Positions 53,245-61,688 of a stretch of 64,000 bases of DNA are shown here, piece by piece (position 1 is the stretch's first letter; each line of letters starts with the position of its first letter). A program made the translations under genes and the position numbers. The notes under the pieces were generated by a model that did not search any database, was not told where the DNA came from, and saw only the letters and a program-made list of their open reading frames with translations. This DNA comes from Simplicispira metamorpha. Lineage in GTDB: Bacteria; Pseudomonadota; Gammaproteobacteria; Burkholderiales; Burkholderiaceae_C. Location of the stretch: NCBI RefSeq assembly GCF_004341365.1, contig NZ_SLXH01000021.1, forward strand, positions 1 through 64,000, in the 5' to 3' direction.

Positions 53245-53615
53245 GCGCCTCCGTGCTGCCGCTGTGGGCTGAAATCACCATCGCCGCGCTGGTGCTGTGC
53301 GGCGCAGCCATCGCCCTGCTGGGTTCGGTGGGTTTGCTGCGCCTGCCCAGCTTCTTTGAACGCGTGCATGCCCCCGCCATGATTGCCACGCTGGGCTGCT
53401 GGTGCACCATGTATGCGGCGCTGCTGTACTTTTCACTGCGCGGCGGCAGCCTGGCCGCACACCTGCTGCTGATTGCCGCCTTCATCGCCATCACCGTACC
53501 CATCACCACCATCTTTCTCATGCGCGCCGGGCTGTTCCGGGCCCGCCAGGCACGGCGCCCCGGCATCCCTCCCAGCCTGAGCCGGATCACGCCGTCGGAT
53601 GTTCGTGACTCCTGA
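53241..53615 (+). CDS. mrpG: Monovalent cation/H+ antiporter subunit G
   Basis: A 124-residue protein with three membrane helices and the MrpG core GSVGLLRLPSFFERVHAPAM. It closes the mrpAB-C-D-E-F-G operon. Its stop lies at the left edge of repeat copy 12. Confidence 0.94.
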   Translation: MSASVLPLWAEITIAALVLCGAAIALLGSVGLLRLPSFFERVHAPAMIATLGCWCTMYAALLYFSLRGGSLAAHLLLIAAFIAITVPITTIFLMRAGLFRARQARRPGIPPSLSRITPSDVRDS

Positions 53616-53673
53616 AACCATAGCTGCTCGCGCCCGCCACACAAGCCTTGCAGGCGCTTTTGACCTGATTTTC
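53612..53673 (+). repeat. Intergenic repeat, copy 12
   Basis: AACCATAGCTGCTCGCGCCC, then AAGCCTTGCAGGCGCTTTTG and ACCTGATTTTC. It starts at the mrpG stop codon and fills much of the gap to crcB. Confidence 0.8.
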
Positions 53674-53756
53674 TCTGCGGGCCACCAGGGTGTGCCGTTG
53701 GTACCAAGCACCCCTACACCACCCGCCAGCGGCGCACGCCGCAGCGCATTGCCGCC

Positions 53757-54149
53757 ATGTCCCTGACCGCCATCGCCAGCATTTGCATCGGCGCCAGCCT
53801 GGGCGCGCTGGCGCGCTGGCGCCTGGGCCTGTGGCTCAGTGCCGGGGCCGCCCTGCCCTGGGGCACGCTGGCGGCCAATCTGGTGGGCGGCTACCTGGTG
53901 GGCGTGTGCGTGGCCGCCTTCCAGGCGCTGCCGCAACTCGACCCGGCGTGGCGGCTGGCCCTGGTCACTGGCTTTCTGGGCGCGCTCACCACCTTTTCCA
54001 GCTTCTCCGCCGAAGTAGTCGCCCTGCTACAGCAAGAGCGCTACCTGCTGGCGCTGGGCTGGAGCACGCTGCACCTGCCGGGCTCATTGCTGATGACGGT
54101 GCTGGGCATCAAAAGCACTACACTTTTCATAGCTTACTGCGCCCGATAG
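53757..54149 (+). CDS. crcB: Fluoride efflux channel CrcB/Fluc
   Basis: A 130-residue four-helix membrane protein. GASLGALARWRLGLWL is the first-helix motif, WGTLAANLVGGYLVGV carries the conserved asparagine, and VTGFLGALTTFSSFSAEVV is the pore-lining phenylalanine region. CrcB dimers export fluoride. No fluoride riboswitch was recognised upstream. The last residues (about KSTTLFIAYCAR) and the TAG stop are encoded by repeat copy 13, so the natural C-terminus has been replaced. Confidence 0.93.
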   Translation: MSLTAIASICIGASLGALARWRLGLWLSAGAALPWGTLAANLVGGYLVGVCVAAFQALPQLDPAWRLALVTGFLGALTTFSSFSAEVVALLQQERYLLALGWSTLHLPGSLLMTVLGIKSTTLFIAYCAR

Positions 54150-54180
54150 ACGCGGCCTGAAAGCCATTTTCAGTCAAACC
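54117..54180 (+). repeat. Repeat copy 13, overlapping the crcB 3' end
   Basis: ACTACACTTTTCATAGCTTA, CTGCGCCCGATAG, then CGGCCTGAAAGCCATTTTCA and GTCAAACC. It supplies the last eleven or so codons and the stop of crcB. Confidence 0.75.
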
Positions 54181-54204
54181 TTTCTTGAGACTCTCCTGCA
54201 CCCC

Positions 54205-55074
54205 ATGGATGCCACTACCCAACTCAACGAACGCCGCCTGGCCGATGCCTGGGCCGAGCTGCACCTGCACGCCACCAACGGCAACCCGCTGCACGCAGAC
54301 GCCCACCGGCTGGCCTTTGCCGACCCCGAATTTCTCTTCCGGCGCGAAACCCGTGGCATCCGCTTCCAGCTCGAAATGCTCAAGCCCGATCTGGGCCAGG
54401 CCGAGCAAGGCATAGAAAACACCGTGGTGGTCTATGGCAGCGCCCGCTTTGTGGCGCCCGACGAGGCCGCAGCGCAACTGGCCAGCGCCCAGGCGGGCGG
54501 CCACCCCGAGCACATCGCCCTGGCCGAGCGCGCCGTGCGCAACGCTGGCTACTACGCCCAGGCACGCCAGTTTGCCCGCCTGGTGGCCGAATACAGCAAC
54601 CAGCAGACGCCCGACCAGCGCATCTACATCTGCACCGGCGGCGGCCCCGGCATCATGGAAGCGGCCAACCGGGGCGCCCACGATGTGGGTGCGCCCAGCA
54701 TCGGGCTGAACATCCTGCTGCCGCACGAACAAAGCGGCAACCGCTTCATCACGCCCACGCTGAACTTCAAGTTCCACTACTTTGCGCTGCGCAAAATGCA
54801 CTTCATGATCCGGGCCAAGGCGCTGGTGGCCTTCCCCGGCGGCTTTGGCACGCTCGATGAGCTGTTCGAGGTGCTCACCCTGGTGCAAACCGGCAAGGCC
54901 AAGCCCGTGCCCATCATCCTGTTTGGCAGCGAATACTGGAAGCACCTCATCAACTTTGACGTGCTGGTGCAAGAAGGCACCATCAGCGCCCAAGACCTGG
55001 ACTTGTTCCACTACACCGATGACCCGGTGCAGGCATGGCAGCACATCCAGCGCTTTTACCAACTGCCCGCTTGA
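54205..55074 (+). CDS. LOG-family Rossmann-fold protein
   Basis: A 289-residue protein of the LOG (lysine decarboxylase-like) family. VVVYGSARFVAP, YICTGGGPGIMEAANRGAHD and FPGGFGTLDELFEVLT are the signature motifs of the nucleotide monophosphate-binding fold. LOG enzymes release cytokinin bases from their nucleotides; bacterial homologues such as PpnN cleave nucleotides generally. The N-terminal 70 residues are an extension seen in larger bacterial members. The exact substrate is not readable here. Confidence 0.88.
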   Translation: MDATTQLNERRLADAWAELHLHATNGNPLHADAHRLAFADPEFLFRRETRGIRFQLEMLKPDLGQAEQGIENTVVVYGSARFVAPDEAAAQLASAQAGGHPEHIALAERAVRNAGYYAQARQFARLVAEYSNQQTPDQRIYICTGGGPGIMEAANRGAHDVGAPSIGLNILLPHEQSGNRFITPTLNFKFHYFALRKMHFMIRAKALVAFPGGFGTLDELFEVLTLVQTGKAKPVPIILFGSEYWKHLINFDVLVQEGTISAQDLDLFHYTDDPVQAWQHIQRFYQLPA

Positions 55075-55155
55075 TCGGGCAACGCTGCCCATTCACCCGC
55101 CCCAGGCGCCAGCGTGCGGCGGGTGGCGTAACAGCCCGGCGCCACACCGCCAAAC

Positions 55156-55213
55156 ACTATTGATTTGATAGCTGCTTGCGCCCTTCCAGCGGGCGCCAGA
55201 GCCAGTTTTTATT
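55156..55213 (+). repeat. Intergenic repeat, copy 14
   Basis: TTTGATAGCTGCTTGCGCCC, then AGCGGGCGCCAGAGCCAGTT and a T-rich end. The TAA stop of rmuC (minus strand, 55209-55211) lies in its right end. Confidence 0.85.
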
Positions 55214-56768
55214 CAATATCTTCGGCCAGCGCCGCAGCGCTGCCTTCGGGTGCGGGCAGCGCCTGCACATCGCGCAGCTTGCGCTGGATGGCGCGGGTGC
55301 GCACGCCCACCTCGTCAAACTTCTTGGCGGCAGCATCGATGGATTTTTTGGTGGCATCGACCGCGTCGCCAAACTTGGCAAACTCCGTCTTGACCATGCC
55401 CAGCAGGTGCCAGACCTCGGACGAGCGCTTTTCAATCGCCAGCGTCTTGAAGCCCATTTGCAGGCTGTTGAGCATGGCCGCCAGGTTGGCCGGGCCCGTC
55501 ACCATCACGCGGCAATCGGTCTGGATGAACTCCACCAGCCCCGGGCGGCGCATCACTTCAGCGAACAAGCCCTCGGTGGGCAAATACAGCACGGCAAAGT
55601 CGGTGGTGTGCGGCGGCGAGACGTATTTGCTGAAAATCTTTTTCGCCTCCAGCTTGATGGAAGTCTCGAAAGCATTGCCCGCCGATGCGATGGCCAGCTT
55701 GTCCGCCGTGTCCTGCGCGTCCATCAGCCGCTGGTGCTGCTCTACGGGGTATTTGGCGTCAATGGGCAGCCACACCGGGTGCTCATCGCTGCGGCCCGGC
55801 AGGCGGATGGCAAATTCCACCAGCTCATCGCTGCCCGGCACGGTTTTCACGTTTTTGGCGAACTGGTCGGGCGTGAGCACGTTGTCGATGATGGCCCCCA
55901 GCTGCATCTCGCCCCAGGTGCCGCGCGAGCGCACGTTGGTCATCACGCGTTTGAGGTCACCGACGCTGCCGGCCAGGGTCTGCATCTCGCCCAGGCCCTT
56001 GTGGACTTGCTCCAGCCGCTCAGACACCAGCTTGAACGATTCGCCCAGGCGCTGCTCCAGCGTGGCGTGGAGCTTTTCGTCCACGGTGCGGCGCATTGCT
56101 TCAAGCTTGGTGGCGTTGTCTTGCTGGATGGCGGCCAGGCGCTCGTTGAGCGCGCTGCGCAACTGCTCGGCGCTGTGCTGGTGGCCCTGCGCCATGCCGG
56201 TGAGTTGCTGCGAGACGGCGTCTTGCAGCACGGCAAACTGGTTCTTGATTTGCCCACCGTTGCCTTCGAGCTGGTCTTTCAGCGCGGTGGACATCACGCC
56301 CAGCTGCCCCTGGATGTCGGATTTGAGCGAGTCCAGCGTCTGGCGCGTGGCCGCCGTCAACGCCTCAAAGCGCTCCTGGATGCGCTGCTCGAACAGCGCC
56401 GCGCTCTCGGCCATGGCGGTGCGTGCCTGCACGGTTTCGCTCGCCAGCGAGGCGACGATGGTCTGCTGCTCCGTGCGGCCACTGCGCGATTCGGCCACAG
56501 CCTGGGCCAGCTGGGCATCGACCGCGTGGCGCAGGGTTTCGAGCGTGGTGTTGGTGTGCTGGGTAAAGCCGCGCAGCTGCTGGGCCAGGCCGTTGAAGGC
56601 ACCGTCGTTCTTGGCCATGGCCAGTTGCGTGGCCTGGGCCAGTTGCTCCAGCGCCTGCAAGCGCTGTGGCCATTCGGGCGGCAAATCGACGCGCGGGCGC
56701 CGCACCAGCAGCACCGCCTGCAACACCACGACGACGGCCAACGCGGCCAGCACAAGTTCTGTTTGCAT
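55209..56768 (-). CDS. rmuC: DNA recombination protein RmuC
   Basis: A 519-residue protein with an N-terminal membrane helix (LVLAALAVVVVLQAVLLV), a long coiled-coil region (about 40-260) and the RmuC domain (about 265-490) with VRSRGTWGEMQLGAIIDNVL, WLPIDAKYP and LYLPTEGLFAEVM. RmuC limits inversions at short inverted repeats and is a predicted PD-(D/E)XK nuclease-like protein. It is interesting that the window is rich in short inverted repeats. ATG at 56768 gives MQTELVLAAL; the longer frame passes through a repeat copy. Confidence 0.93.
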   Translation of the reverse strand: MQTELVLAALAVVVVLQAVLLVRRPRVDLPPEWPQRLQALEQLAQATQLAMAKNDGAFNGLAQQLRGFTQHTNTTLETLRHAVDAQLAQAVAESRSGRTEQQTIVASLASETVQARTAMAESAALFEQRIQERFEALTAATRQTLDSLKSDIQGQLGVMSTALKDQLEGNGGQIKNQFAVLQDAVSQQLTGMAQGHQHSAEQLRSALNERLAAIQQDNATKLEAMRRTVDEKLHATLEQRLGESFKLVSERLEQVHKGLGEMQTLAGSVGDLKRVMTNVRSRGTWGEMQLGAIIDNVLTPDQFAKNVKTVPGSDELVEFAIRLPGRSDEHPVWLPIDAKYPVEQHQRLMDAQDTADKLAIASAGNAFETSIKLEAKKIFSKYVSPPHTTDFAVLYLPTEGLFAEVMRRPGLVEFIQTDCRVMVTGPANLAAMLNSLQMGFKTLAIEKRSSEVWHLLGMVKTEFAKFGDAVDATKKSIDAAAKKFDEVGVRTRAIQRKLRDVQALPAPEGSAAALAEDIE

Positions 56769-56778
56769 TGTCTGTGAT

Positions 56779-56834
56779 TTACTATTATTTTGATAGCTAT
56801 AAGCGCTTATCTGGCGGGCGACAAATGCCAATTT
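56779..56834 (+). repeat. Intergenic repeat, copy 15
   Basis: TTTTGATAGCTATAAGCGCT, then TGGCGGGCGACAAATGCCAA. It fills the spacer between rmuC and the dehydrogenase gene. Confidence 0.75.
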
Positions 56835-56844
56835 GCTTCTATTT

Positions 56845-57861
56845 TTACAACCGGTTGGCGCTGCTACGCTGGTGCGCTGGCGCCGCGTCGGGGGTGTTGA
56901 CCGGCGTCAGTGCCCCGCGCCCGCCCAAAAAGGCGATCAGGTTGTCGGCGGCCAAATCGGCCATGGCGCGGCGCGTGGGCACGGTGGCGCTGGCAATGTG
57001 CGGTGTGAGCACCACGTTGGGCAAGTCCAGCAGGGCCGGATGCACCTGCGGCTCGCCCTCGAACACGTCCAGCCCGGCGGCGGCAATGCGCCGCTGGCGC
57101 AGCGCCTCTGCCAGTGCCGCGTCATCAACGATGCCGCCGCGCGCAATGTTGACCAGCGTGGCGCTGGGCTTCATCTGCGCCAGCTCGGGCGCACCGATGG
57201 TGTGGTGTGCCTCTGCCGTGTAAGGCAGCACCAGCACCAGGTGGTCGGCGCTGCGCAGCAATTCGTCTTTACTGACGTAGCGGGCGCGACACTGGGCCTC
57301 GGTGGCAGCATTCAGGCGCGTGCGGTTGTGGTAGATGACGTTCATGCCAAAGCCGTGCGCGCCGCGCCGCGCAATGCCCTGGCCGATGCGGCCCATGCCC
57401 AAAATTCCCAGTGTGCTGGCGTGGATGTCGGCGCCCGCCAACAGGTCATAGCGCCAGGTGGTCCACTGCCCGGCACGCAGGTAGTGCTCGGCCTCGGCCA
57501 TGCGCCGCGCGGTGGCCATGAGCAGTGCAAAGCCGAAATCGGCCGTGGTTTCGGTCAGCACATCGGGCGTGTTGGTGCCTTGCACGCCAGCACGGGTCAG
57601 CGCCTCCACATCAAAGTTGTTGTAGCCCACGGCCATGTTGGCCACGATGCGCAGGCGCGGGCAAGCGGCCAGCAGTGCAGCATCAATGCGCTGGCTGCCG
57701 GTGGTGAAGGCGCCGTCTTTGTCGGCCAGGCGCGCAGCCAGCTCGGCAGGAGTCCAGATGGCGTCGGCCTGGTTAGCCTCGACGTCAAAGTGCTCGGACA
57801 AGCGCTGCACCACCTCAGGAAAAATAGCCCGGGTGATAAGAATGCGGGGGCGTGCGGTCAT
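56845..57861 (-). CDS. D-2-hydroxyacid dehydrogenase (glyoxylate/hydroxypyruvate reductase type)
   Basis: A 338-residue NAD(P)H-dependent enzyme. The nucleotide-binding loop is LGILGMGRIGQGIARR, and the catalytic residues lie in NIARGGIVDD (Arg), FEGEP (Glu) and LTPHIAS (His). The NMAVGYNNFDVEAL stretch places it with glyoxylate/hydroxypyruvate reductases (GhrB type). The ATG at 57861 matches the family start (MTARPRILITRAI). It lies 32 bases after the antiporter gene in the same direction. Confidence 0.92.
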   Translation of the reverse strand: MTARPRILITRAIFPEVVQRLSEHFDVEANQADAIWTPAELAARLADKDGAFTTGSQRIDAALLAACPRLRIVANMAVGYNNFDVEALTRAGVQGTNTPDVLTETTADFGFALLMATARRMAEAEHYLRAGQWTTWRYDLLAGADIHASTLGILGMGRIGQGIARRGAHGFGMNVIYHNRTRLNAATEAQCRARYVSKDELLRSADHLVLVLPYTAEAHHTIGAPELAQMKPSATLVNIARGGIVDDAALAEALRQRRIAAAGLDVFEGEPQVHPALLDLPNVVLTPHIASATVPTRRAMADLAADNLIAFLGGRGALTPVNTPDAAPAHQRSSANRL

Positions 57862-57893
57862 CAAAGTGCTTTCTCTCATGGCGGGTGCGAGCG

Positions 57894-59303
57894 TCACAGC
57901 AGCCAGATCCACGTCATCACCCCGAACAGCGGCACCAGAATGGCGCCCGACCAGAGCATGTAACCAAAGAAGCTGGGCATTTTCACGCCACGGTCTTCGG
58001 CGATGGCCTTGACCATCAGGTTGGGCGCATTGCCGATGTAGGTGTTCGCCCCCATGAACACGGCCCCCGCCGAGATGGCGGCCAGCGTCGGCGCCAGCTG
58101 GGCCATGAGCGTGGCCGGGTCGCCCCCAGCGGTGTTGAAGAACACCAGGTAGGTAGGTGCATTGTCCAGAAACGATGACAGCAGGCCCGTGGCCCAGAAA
58201 TACATCGCCGGGTCGGGCGAACCATCGGGCCGGGTCACGGCATGGACGATGGCGCCAAACGGGCCGTTGGTGCCCGCCTTGAGCATGGCAATCACCGGGA
58301 TGATGGTGAGAAAAATGCCCGCAAACAGCTTGGCCACCTCCTGCATGGGGGCCCAGCCAAACTGGTTGTTCTCATGCACGGCTTTGGGCGTGAGCCACAG
58401 CGACAGCAGTGTCACCACCACCAGCCCCACATCGCGCACGATGCCCGGCAGGCCCACTTCGGTGCCCGCGATATGGAACGCTACGGGCGACTTCCAGAAG
58501 CCACTGAGCAGCACCAGCCCAACCACCACAGCCAACAAGGCAAAGTTGACCTGGCCCTCAAAGCCGAAGCCGCACGTGTCAGGCGTGGGGTCTGGGCGCT
58601 GCACCTCGCCTGCCTTGCGGAAAAACCAGCTGTCCAGGACGTAAAACAGCGCCAGCAAAGTGCCCACCAGAAACAGCGTTTCCGGAAAGATGTGGCGTAC
58701 TGTCCAGAAAAAGTCCACGCCCTTCAAAAACCCGAGGAACAAGGGCGGATCACCCAGCGGCGTGAGCGAACCGCCCGCATTGGAGACGATGAAGATAAAA
58801 AACACCACCACATGCGCCTTATGGGCACGGTTGTCGTTGGCGCGGATCAGAGGCCGTATCAGCAGCATGGAGGCGCCCGTGGTGCCCATGAAGCTGGCCA
58901 GCACCGCCCCGATGGCCAGAATGGCCGTGTTCAACCCCGGGCTGCCGTGCAGGTTGCCACGGATGTAAATGCCCCCGGCCACCGTGAACAAGGCGGTGAG
59001 CAAGATCACAAAAGGCAGGTACTCGGCCAGCAGCGCATGCACCAAATTGACGCCTGCCGCCCCCGTGCCAAACACAACGGCAAAAGGCAGCAAAAACGCC
59101 AGTCCCCAGGCCGCAGCGACCTTGCCGTAGTGGTGGTGCCAGAAAATCGGTGCCAGCAGCGGCAACAGTGCAATCGACAACAAGATGCCTGCAAACGGTG
59201 CCCCCCACCACAAGGCCAGTGAGGCGCCGTCCAGATCAGCAGCCAGTGCCAGTGCCGGTGTAGCCCCAAGCACGGCCAACGCCAGCCAACGAAAAGCTTT
59301 CAT
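57894..59303 (-). CDS. NhaD-like sodium/proton antiporter
   Basis: A 469-residue inner-membrane protein of the ion transporter/CitMHS superfamily with about 12 helices. A signal-like first helix (LALAVLGATPALALA) is followed by GNLHGSPGLNTAILAIGAVL, FMGTTGASMLLIRPLIRAND, FIVSNAGGSLTPLGDPPLFL and SSFLDNAPTYLVFFN, the paired Asn/Gly motifs of NhaD-type antiporters. It probably expels Na+ in exchange for protons. The ATG at 59303 was chosen because the upstream frame is unrelated sequence. A second antiporter system (Mrp) lies 4 kb away. Confidence 0.9.
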   Translation of the reverse strand: MKAFRWLALAVLGATPALALAADLDGASLALWWGAPFAGILLSIALLPLLAPIFWHHHYGKVAAAWGLAFLLPFAVVFGTGAAGVNLVHALLAEYLPFVILLTALFTVAGGIYIRGNLHGSPGLNTAILAIGAVLASFMGTTGASMLLIRPLIRANDNRAHKAHVVVFFIFIVSNAGGSLTPLGDPPLFLGFLKGVDFFWTVRHIFPETLFLVGTLLALFYVLDSWFFRKAGEVQRPDPTPDTCGFGFEGQVNFALLAVVVGLVLLSGFWKSPVAFHIAGTEVGLPGIVRDVGLVVVTLLSLWLTPKAVHENNQFGWAPMQEVAKLFAGIFLTIIPVIAMLKAGTNGPFGAIVHAVTRPDGSPDPAMYFWATGLLSSFLDNAPTYLVFFNTAGGDPATLMAQLAPTLAAISAGAVFMGANTYIGNAPNLMVKAIAEDRGVKMPSFFGYMLWSGAILVPLFGVMTWIWLL

Positions 59304-59736
59304 GGATATAGATCTCCCTGGAAATTGAGAAGAAAGGCCGCAAAACGCCATGAAAGCCATAAAGACCATGGAGGGAGCGGCGCGCACCAGGTGCGCTGCT
59401 CTGCGCACCTGGCGCAGTCTGTAGCCGAAGCCCCAGGCCAGCGCAGGCGCTACAGCCCAACCTGCCGCAGTGGCCCGGTGGCGCCAGTGCAGGTCAACGC
59501 CATTTATTGTGCCAGCCCACTGCTGCGCGCAGCAGTGCGCCAAGGGGCAAGCCACGGGGTCTTTGTTTTCCAGTCAACTGCGCCTTATTGGGTCATAAAC
59601 TTCAAAAACTGCTTGCATTTGTCGAGACAGCACCTAGAATCCCTCTCATGCTGCACTGCAACATGATTTTCAAGCATGGTCAGCGCAGATGTCTGTGACT
59701 TTTTGGCCCTTGGCCATCTATTTTTGGAGAAATGAC
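59304..59736. promoter_or_regulatory. Intergenic region between the NhaD-like and phasin genes
   Basis: A 433-base divergent gap without a gene. It holds a hairpin with arms CCAGGTGCGC and GCGCACCTGG (59387-59412), a perfect 20-base palindrome CACTGCTGCGCGCAGCAGTG (59518-59537), the phasin promoter (59613-59640) and a near-perfect 21-base palindrome at 59646-59666. Confidence 0.7.
59613..59666 (+). promoter_or_regulatory. Phasin promoter with candidate PhaR operator
   Basis: TTGCAT (59613-59618) and TAGAAT (59635-59640) are 16 bases apart, a good sigma-70 promoter. Just downstream, 59646-59666 is a 21-base palindrome with one mismatched pair: arms TCATG and CATGA around TGCA-C-TGCA. TGC-rich palindromes are bound by the PHA repressor PhaR in other bacteria, so this is a candidate PhaR site. 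Confidence 0.6.
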
Positions 59737-60285
59737 ATGACGCTGACCGCTGAACAAATTCTGGCCGCCCACAAAGCCAACATCGAAACCCTGTTTGGTT
59801 TGACCAGCAAGGCGTTTGAAGGTGTGGAAAAGCTGGTCGAGCTGAACGTGACGGCTTCGCGTGCTGCACTGACCGAAGCTGCCAACCACAGCCAAGCCAT
59901 GCTCAACGTCAAAGACGCCCAAGAACTCCTGGCTCTGCAGGCCGGCCTGTTCCAGCCCTTGGCAGAAAAGGCAGCCGCGTACAGCCGCCACCTCTATGAC
60001 ATCGCCTCGGGCACAGGCTCTGAGTTCGGCAAGGCCTTCGAATCCAAGGCGGTTGAAGCACAAAAGAACCTGACCGACCTGGTCGAAACTGCGACCAAGA
60101 ACGCCCCCGCCGGTTCCGAAACCGCTGTGGCCGTGATGAAGAGCGCCGTGTCTGCTGCCAACAACGCCTACGAATCCGTGCAAAAGGCTGTCAAGCAAGC
60201 CTCTGACGCTGCTGAAGCCAACTTCAACGCCGTGGCAGCGTCTGCCGCAGACGCTGCCAAGTCGGCTGTGCCACGCAAGCGCTGA
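59737..60285 (+). CDS. phaP: Phasin family protein (PHA granule-associated)
   Basis: A 182-residue amphipathic helical protein of the phasin family. [20 protein letters not shown] and [20 protein letters not shown] are the typical beta-proteobacterial start. It coats polyhydroxyalkanoate granules and limits their size. The Ala/Lys-rich C-terminus ends AVPRKR. GGAG lies seven bases before the ATG. A terminator follows, so the gene is monocistronic. The PHA synthase genes are not in the window. Confidence 0.94.
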   Translation: MTLTAEQILAAHKANIETLFGLTSKAFEGVEKLVELNVTASRAALTEAANHSQAMLNVKDAQELLALQAGLFQPLAEKAAAYSRHLYDIASGTGSEFGKAFESKAVEAQKNLTDLVETATKNAPAGSETAVAVMKSAVSAANNAYESVQKAVKQASDAAEANFNAVAASAADAAKSAVPRKR

Positions 60286-60391
60286 GCTCTCAGGTTTGAG
60301 CATCCCCTTCTCGGTCAGACCGGGGGATGATCCAGCTCCTACCAGTTGTCTCCTTGGATCCTCCCGAACAGCGAGTTCCAGGATCCCTTCA

Positions 60392-60417
60392 AAGCCCGGC
60401 TTGTCCGGGCTTTTTTT
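60392..60417 (+). terminator. Rho-independent terminator of the phasin gene
   Basis: AAGCCCGG-CTTGT-CCGGGCTT followed by five T residues. Confidence 0.9.
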
Positions 60418-60459
60418 GTCTGTGGCTTTGATCCATGGCACGTTATTGCACCAAGCTGA

Positions 60460-60488
60460 TTGCGAATAGTTCGCGTTTGATCTATTAT
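60460..60488 (+). promoter_or_regulatory. Promoter of the iron-binding protein gene, with inverted repeat
   Basis: TTGCGA and TATTAT are 17 bases apart, a near-consensus promoter, 30 bases before the start codon. GCGAA-TAG-TTCGC (60462-60474) overlaps the -35 box and could be the operator of an iron-responsive repressor such as Fur, although it is not a clear Fur box. Confidence 0.6.
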
Positions 60489-60517
60489 CAGGACGTTTCT
60501 CACCACCAAAGCGATCC

Positions 60518-61573
60518 ATGCGACACACCCTCACCGCCGCGCTGGCGGCTTGCTCATTGCTGACCTTGGCACAGGGGGCGCAGGCCCAGGATCAGGTCGT
60601 CAATCTGTATTCAGCACGCCACTACACCACGGATGAAGCGCTCTACAGTGGCTTTACCAAAGCCACGGGCATCAAGATCAACCGGGTAGATGCAGATGAT
60701 GCGGGCATTCTCGCCCGCCTGAAAGCCGAAGGTTCGGCCTCTCCTGCTGACGTGATTTTGCTGGTGGATGCAGCACGCCTGTACAAAGGCGAAGTGGACG
60801 GTCTGTTCCAGCCCATCCATTCCCAAGTGCTCAACGACGCCATACCAGCCAATCTGCGCAGCCAGCCCGCAGCCAACGGTGGTGGCATTTCCTGGTTCGG
60901 GTTGTCCACACGCGCACGTGTCATCGTCTACAACAAGGTTAAGGTACAAAAGAGCGATGTGGACACTTACGAAGATTTGGGCGACCCCAAGAACAAAGGC
61001 AAGCTGTGCATCCGCTCAGGCTCTCACCCCTACAACCTGAGCCTTTTCGGTGCCGTCACAGAGCACCTGGGCGAGCCCAAAGCAGAAGCCTGGCTCAAAG
61101 GCATGGTGGCCAACCTGGCCCGCCCGCCCAAAGGGGGTGATACCGACCAGATCAAGGCCGTAGCCGCTGGCGAATGCGACATTGCCGTGACCAACAGCTA
61201 CTACCTGGCACGCCTGCTGCGCTCCAACAAGCCTGAAGATGTGGCTGTCGCCAATAAGGTGGGTGTCGTATTTCCTAACCAGCAGTCTTGGGGAACGCAC
61301 TTGAACATTGCTGGCGGCGCCGTAGCCCGCCATGCCAAAAACCAGGCCAATGCCGTCAAGTTTCTGGAGTACCTGGCCAGCCCGCAAGCACAAAACTATT
61401 TTGCCAACGGCAACAACGAATGGCCCACAGCCAAAGGCGTGGTCGTAGAGAACCCGGCACTCAAGGCCATGACCGGTGGTGTGGCTTTCAAAAGCGAAAC
61501 CATTCCGATCAGCGCGGTGGGTGCCAACATCCCCAAAGTGCAGCAAATGCTCGACCGCGTGGGCTTTCCCTGA
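60518..61573 (+). CDS. Fe(3+) ABC transporter substrate-binding protein
   Basis: A 351-residue periplasmic iron-binding protein of the FbpA/AfuA/FutA family. A signal peptide ends at GAQAQ (about residue 23). The mature start VVNLYSARHYTTDEALYSGF and the tyrosine pair in TNSYYLARLL, expected to bind ferric iron, are conserved. The permease and ATPase genes (fbpBC) are not adjacent, so it is an orphan binding protein with its own promoter and terminator. Confidence 0.93.
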   Translation: MRHTLTAALAACSLLTLAQGAQAQDQVVNLYSARHYTTDEALYSGFTKATGIKINRVDADDAGILARLKAEGSASPADVILLVDAARLYKGEVDGLFQPIHSQVLNDAIPANLRSQPAANGGGISWFGLSTRARVIVYNKVKVQKSDVDTYEDLGDPKNKGKLCIRSGSHPYNLSLFGAVTEHLGEPKAEAWLKGMVANLARPPKGGDTDQIKAVAAGECDIAVTNSYYLARLLRSNKPEDVAVANKVGVVFPNQQSWGTHLNIAGGAVARHAKNQANAVKFLEYLASPQAQNYFANGNNEWPTAKGVVVENPALKAMTGGVAFKSETIPISAVGANIPKVQQMLDRVGFP

Positions 61574-61597
61574 AGCTTCGCCCCCTCATCTGAACCC

Positions 61598-61619
61598 AGC
61601 CCGGCTTGCCGGGCTTTTT
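61598..61619 (+). terminator. Rho-independent terminator of the iron-binding protein gene
   Basis: AGCCCGG-CTTG-CCGGGCT followed by four further T residues. Confidence 0.88.
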
Positions 61620-61688
61620 CACGCCCAAAACCAAGACAAGAGCACGTCATAATTGACGCTTACGTCAACACCATCCACAGGAGACAAC

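Noticed and set aside
53674-53756. Search for a fluoride riboswitch before crcB
   Set aside because: The conserved fluoride-aptamer pattern was not found; the leader is mostly repeat sequence.
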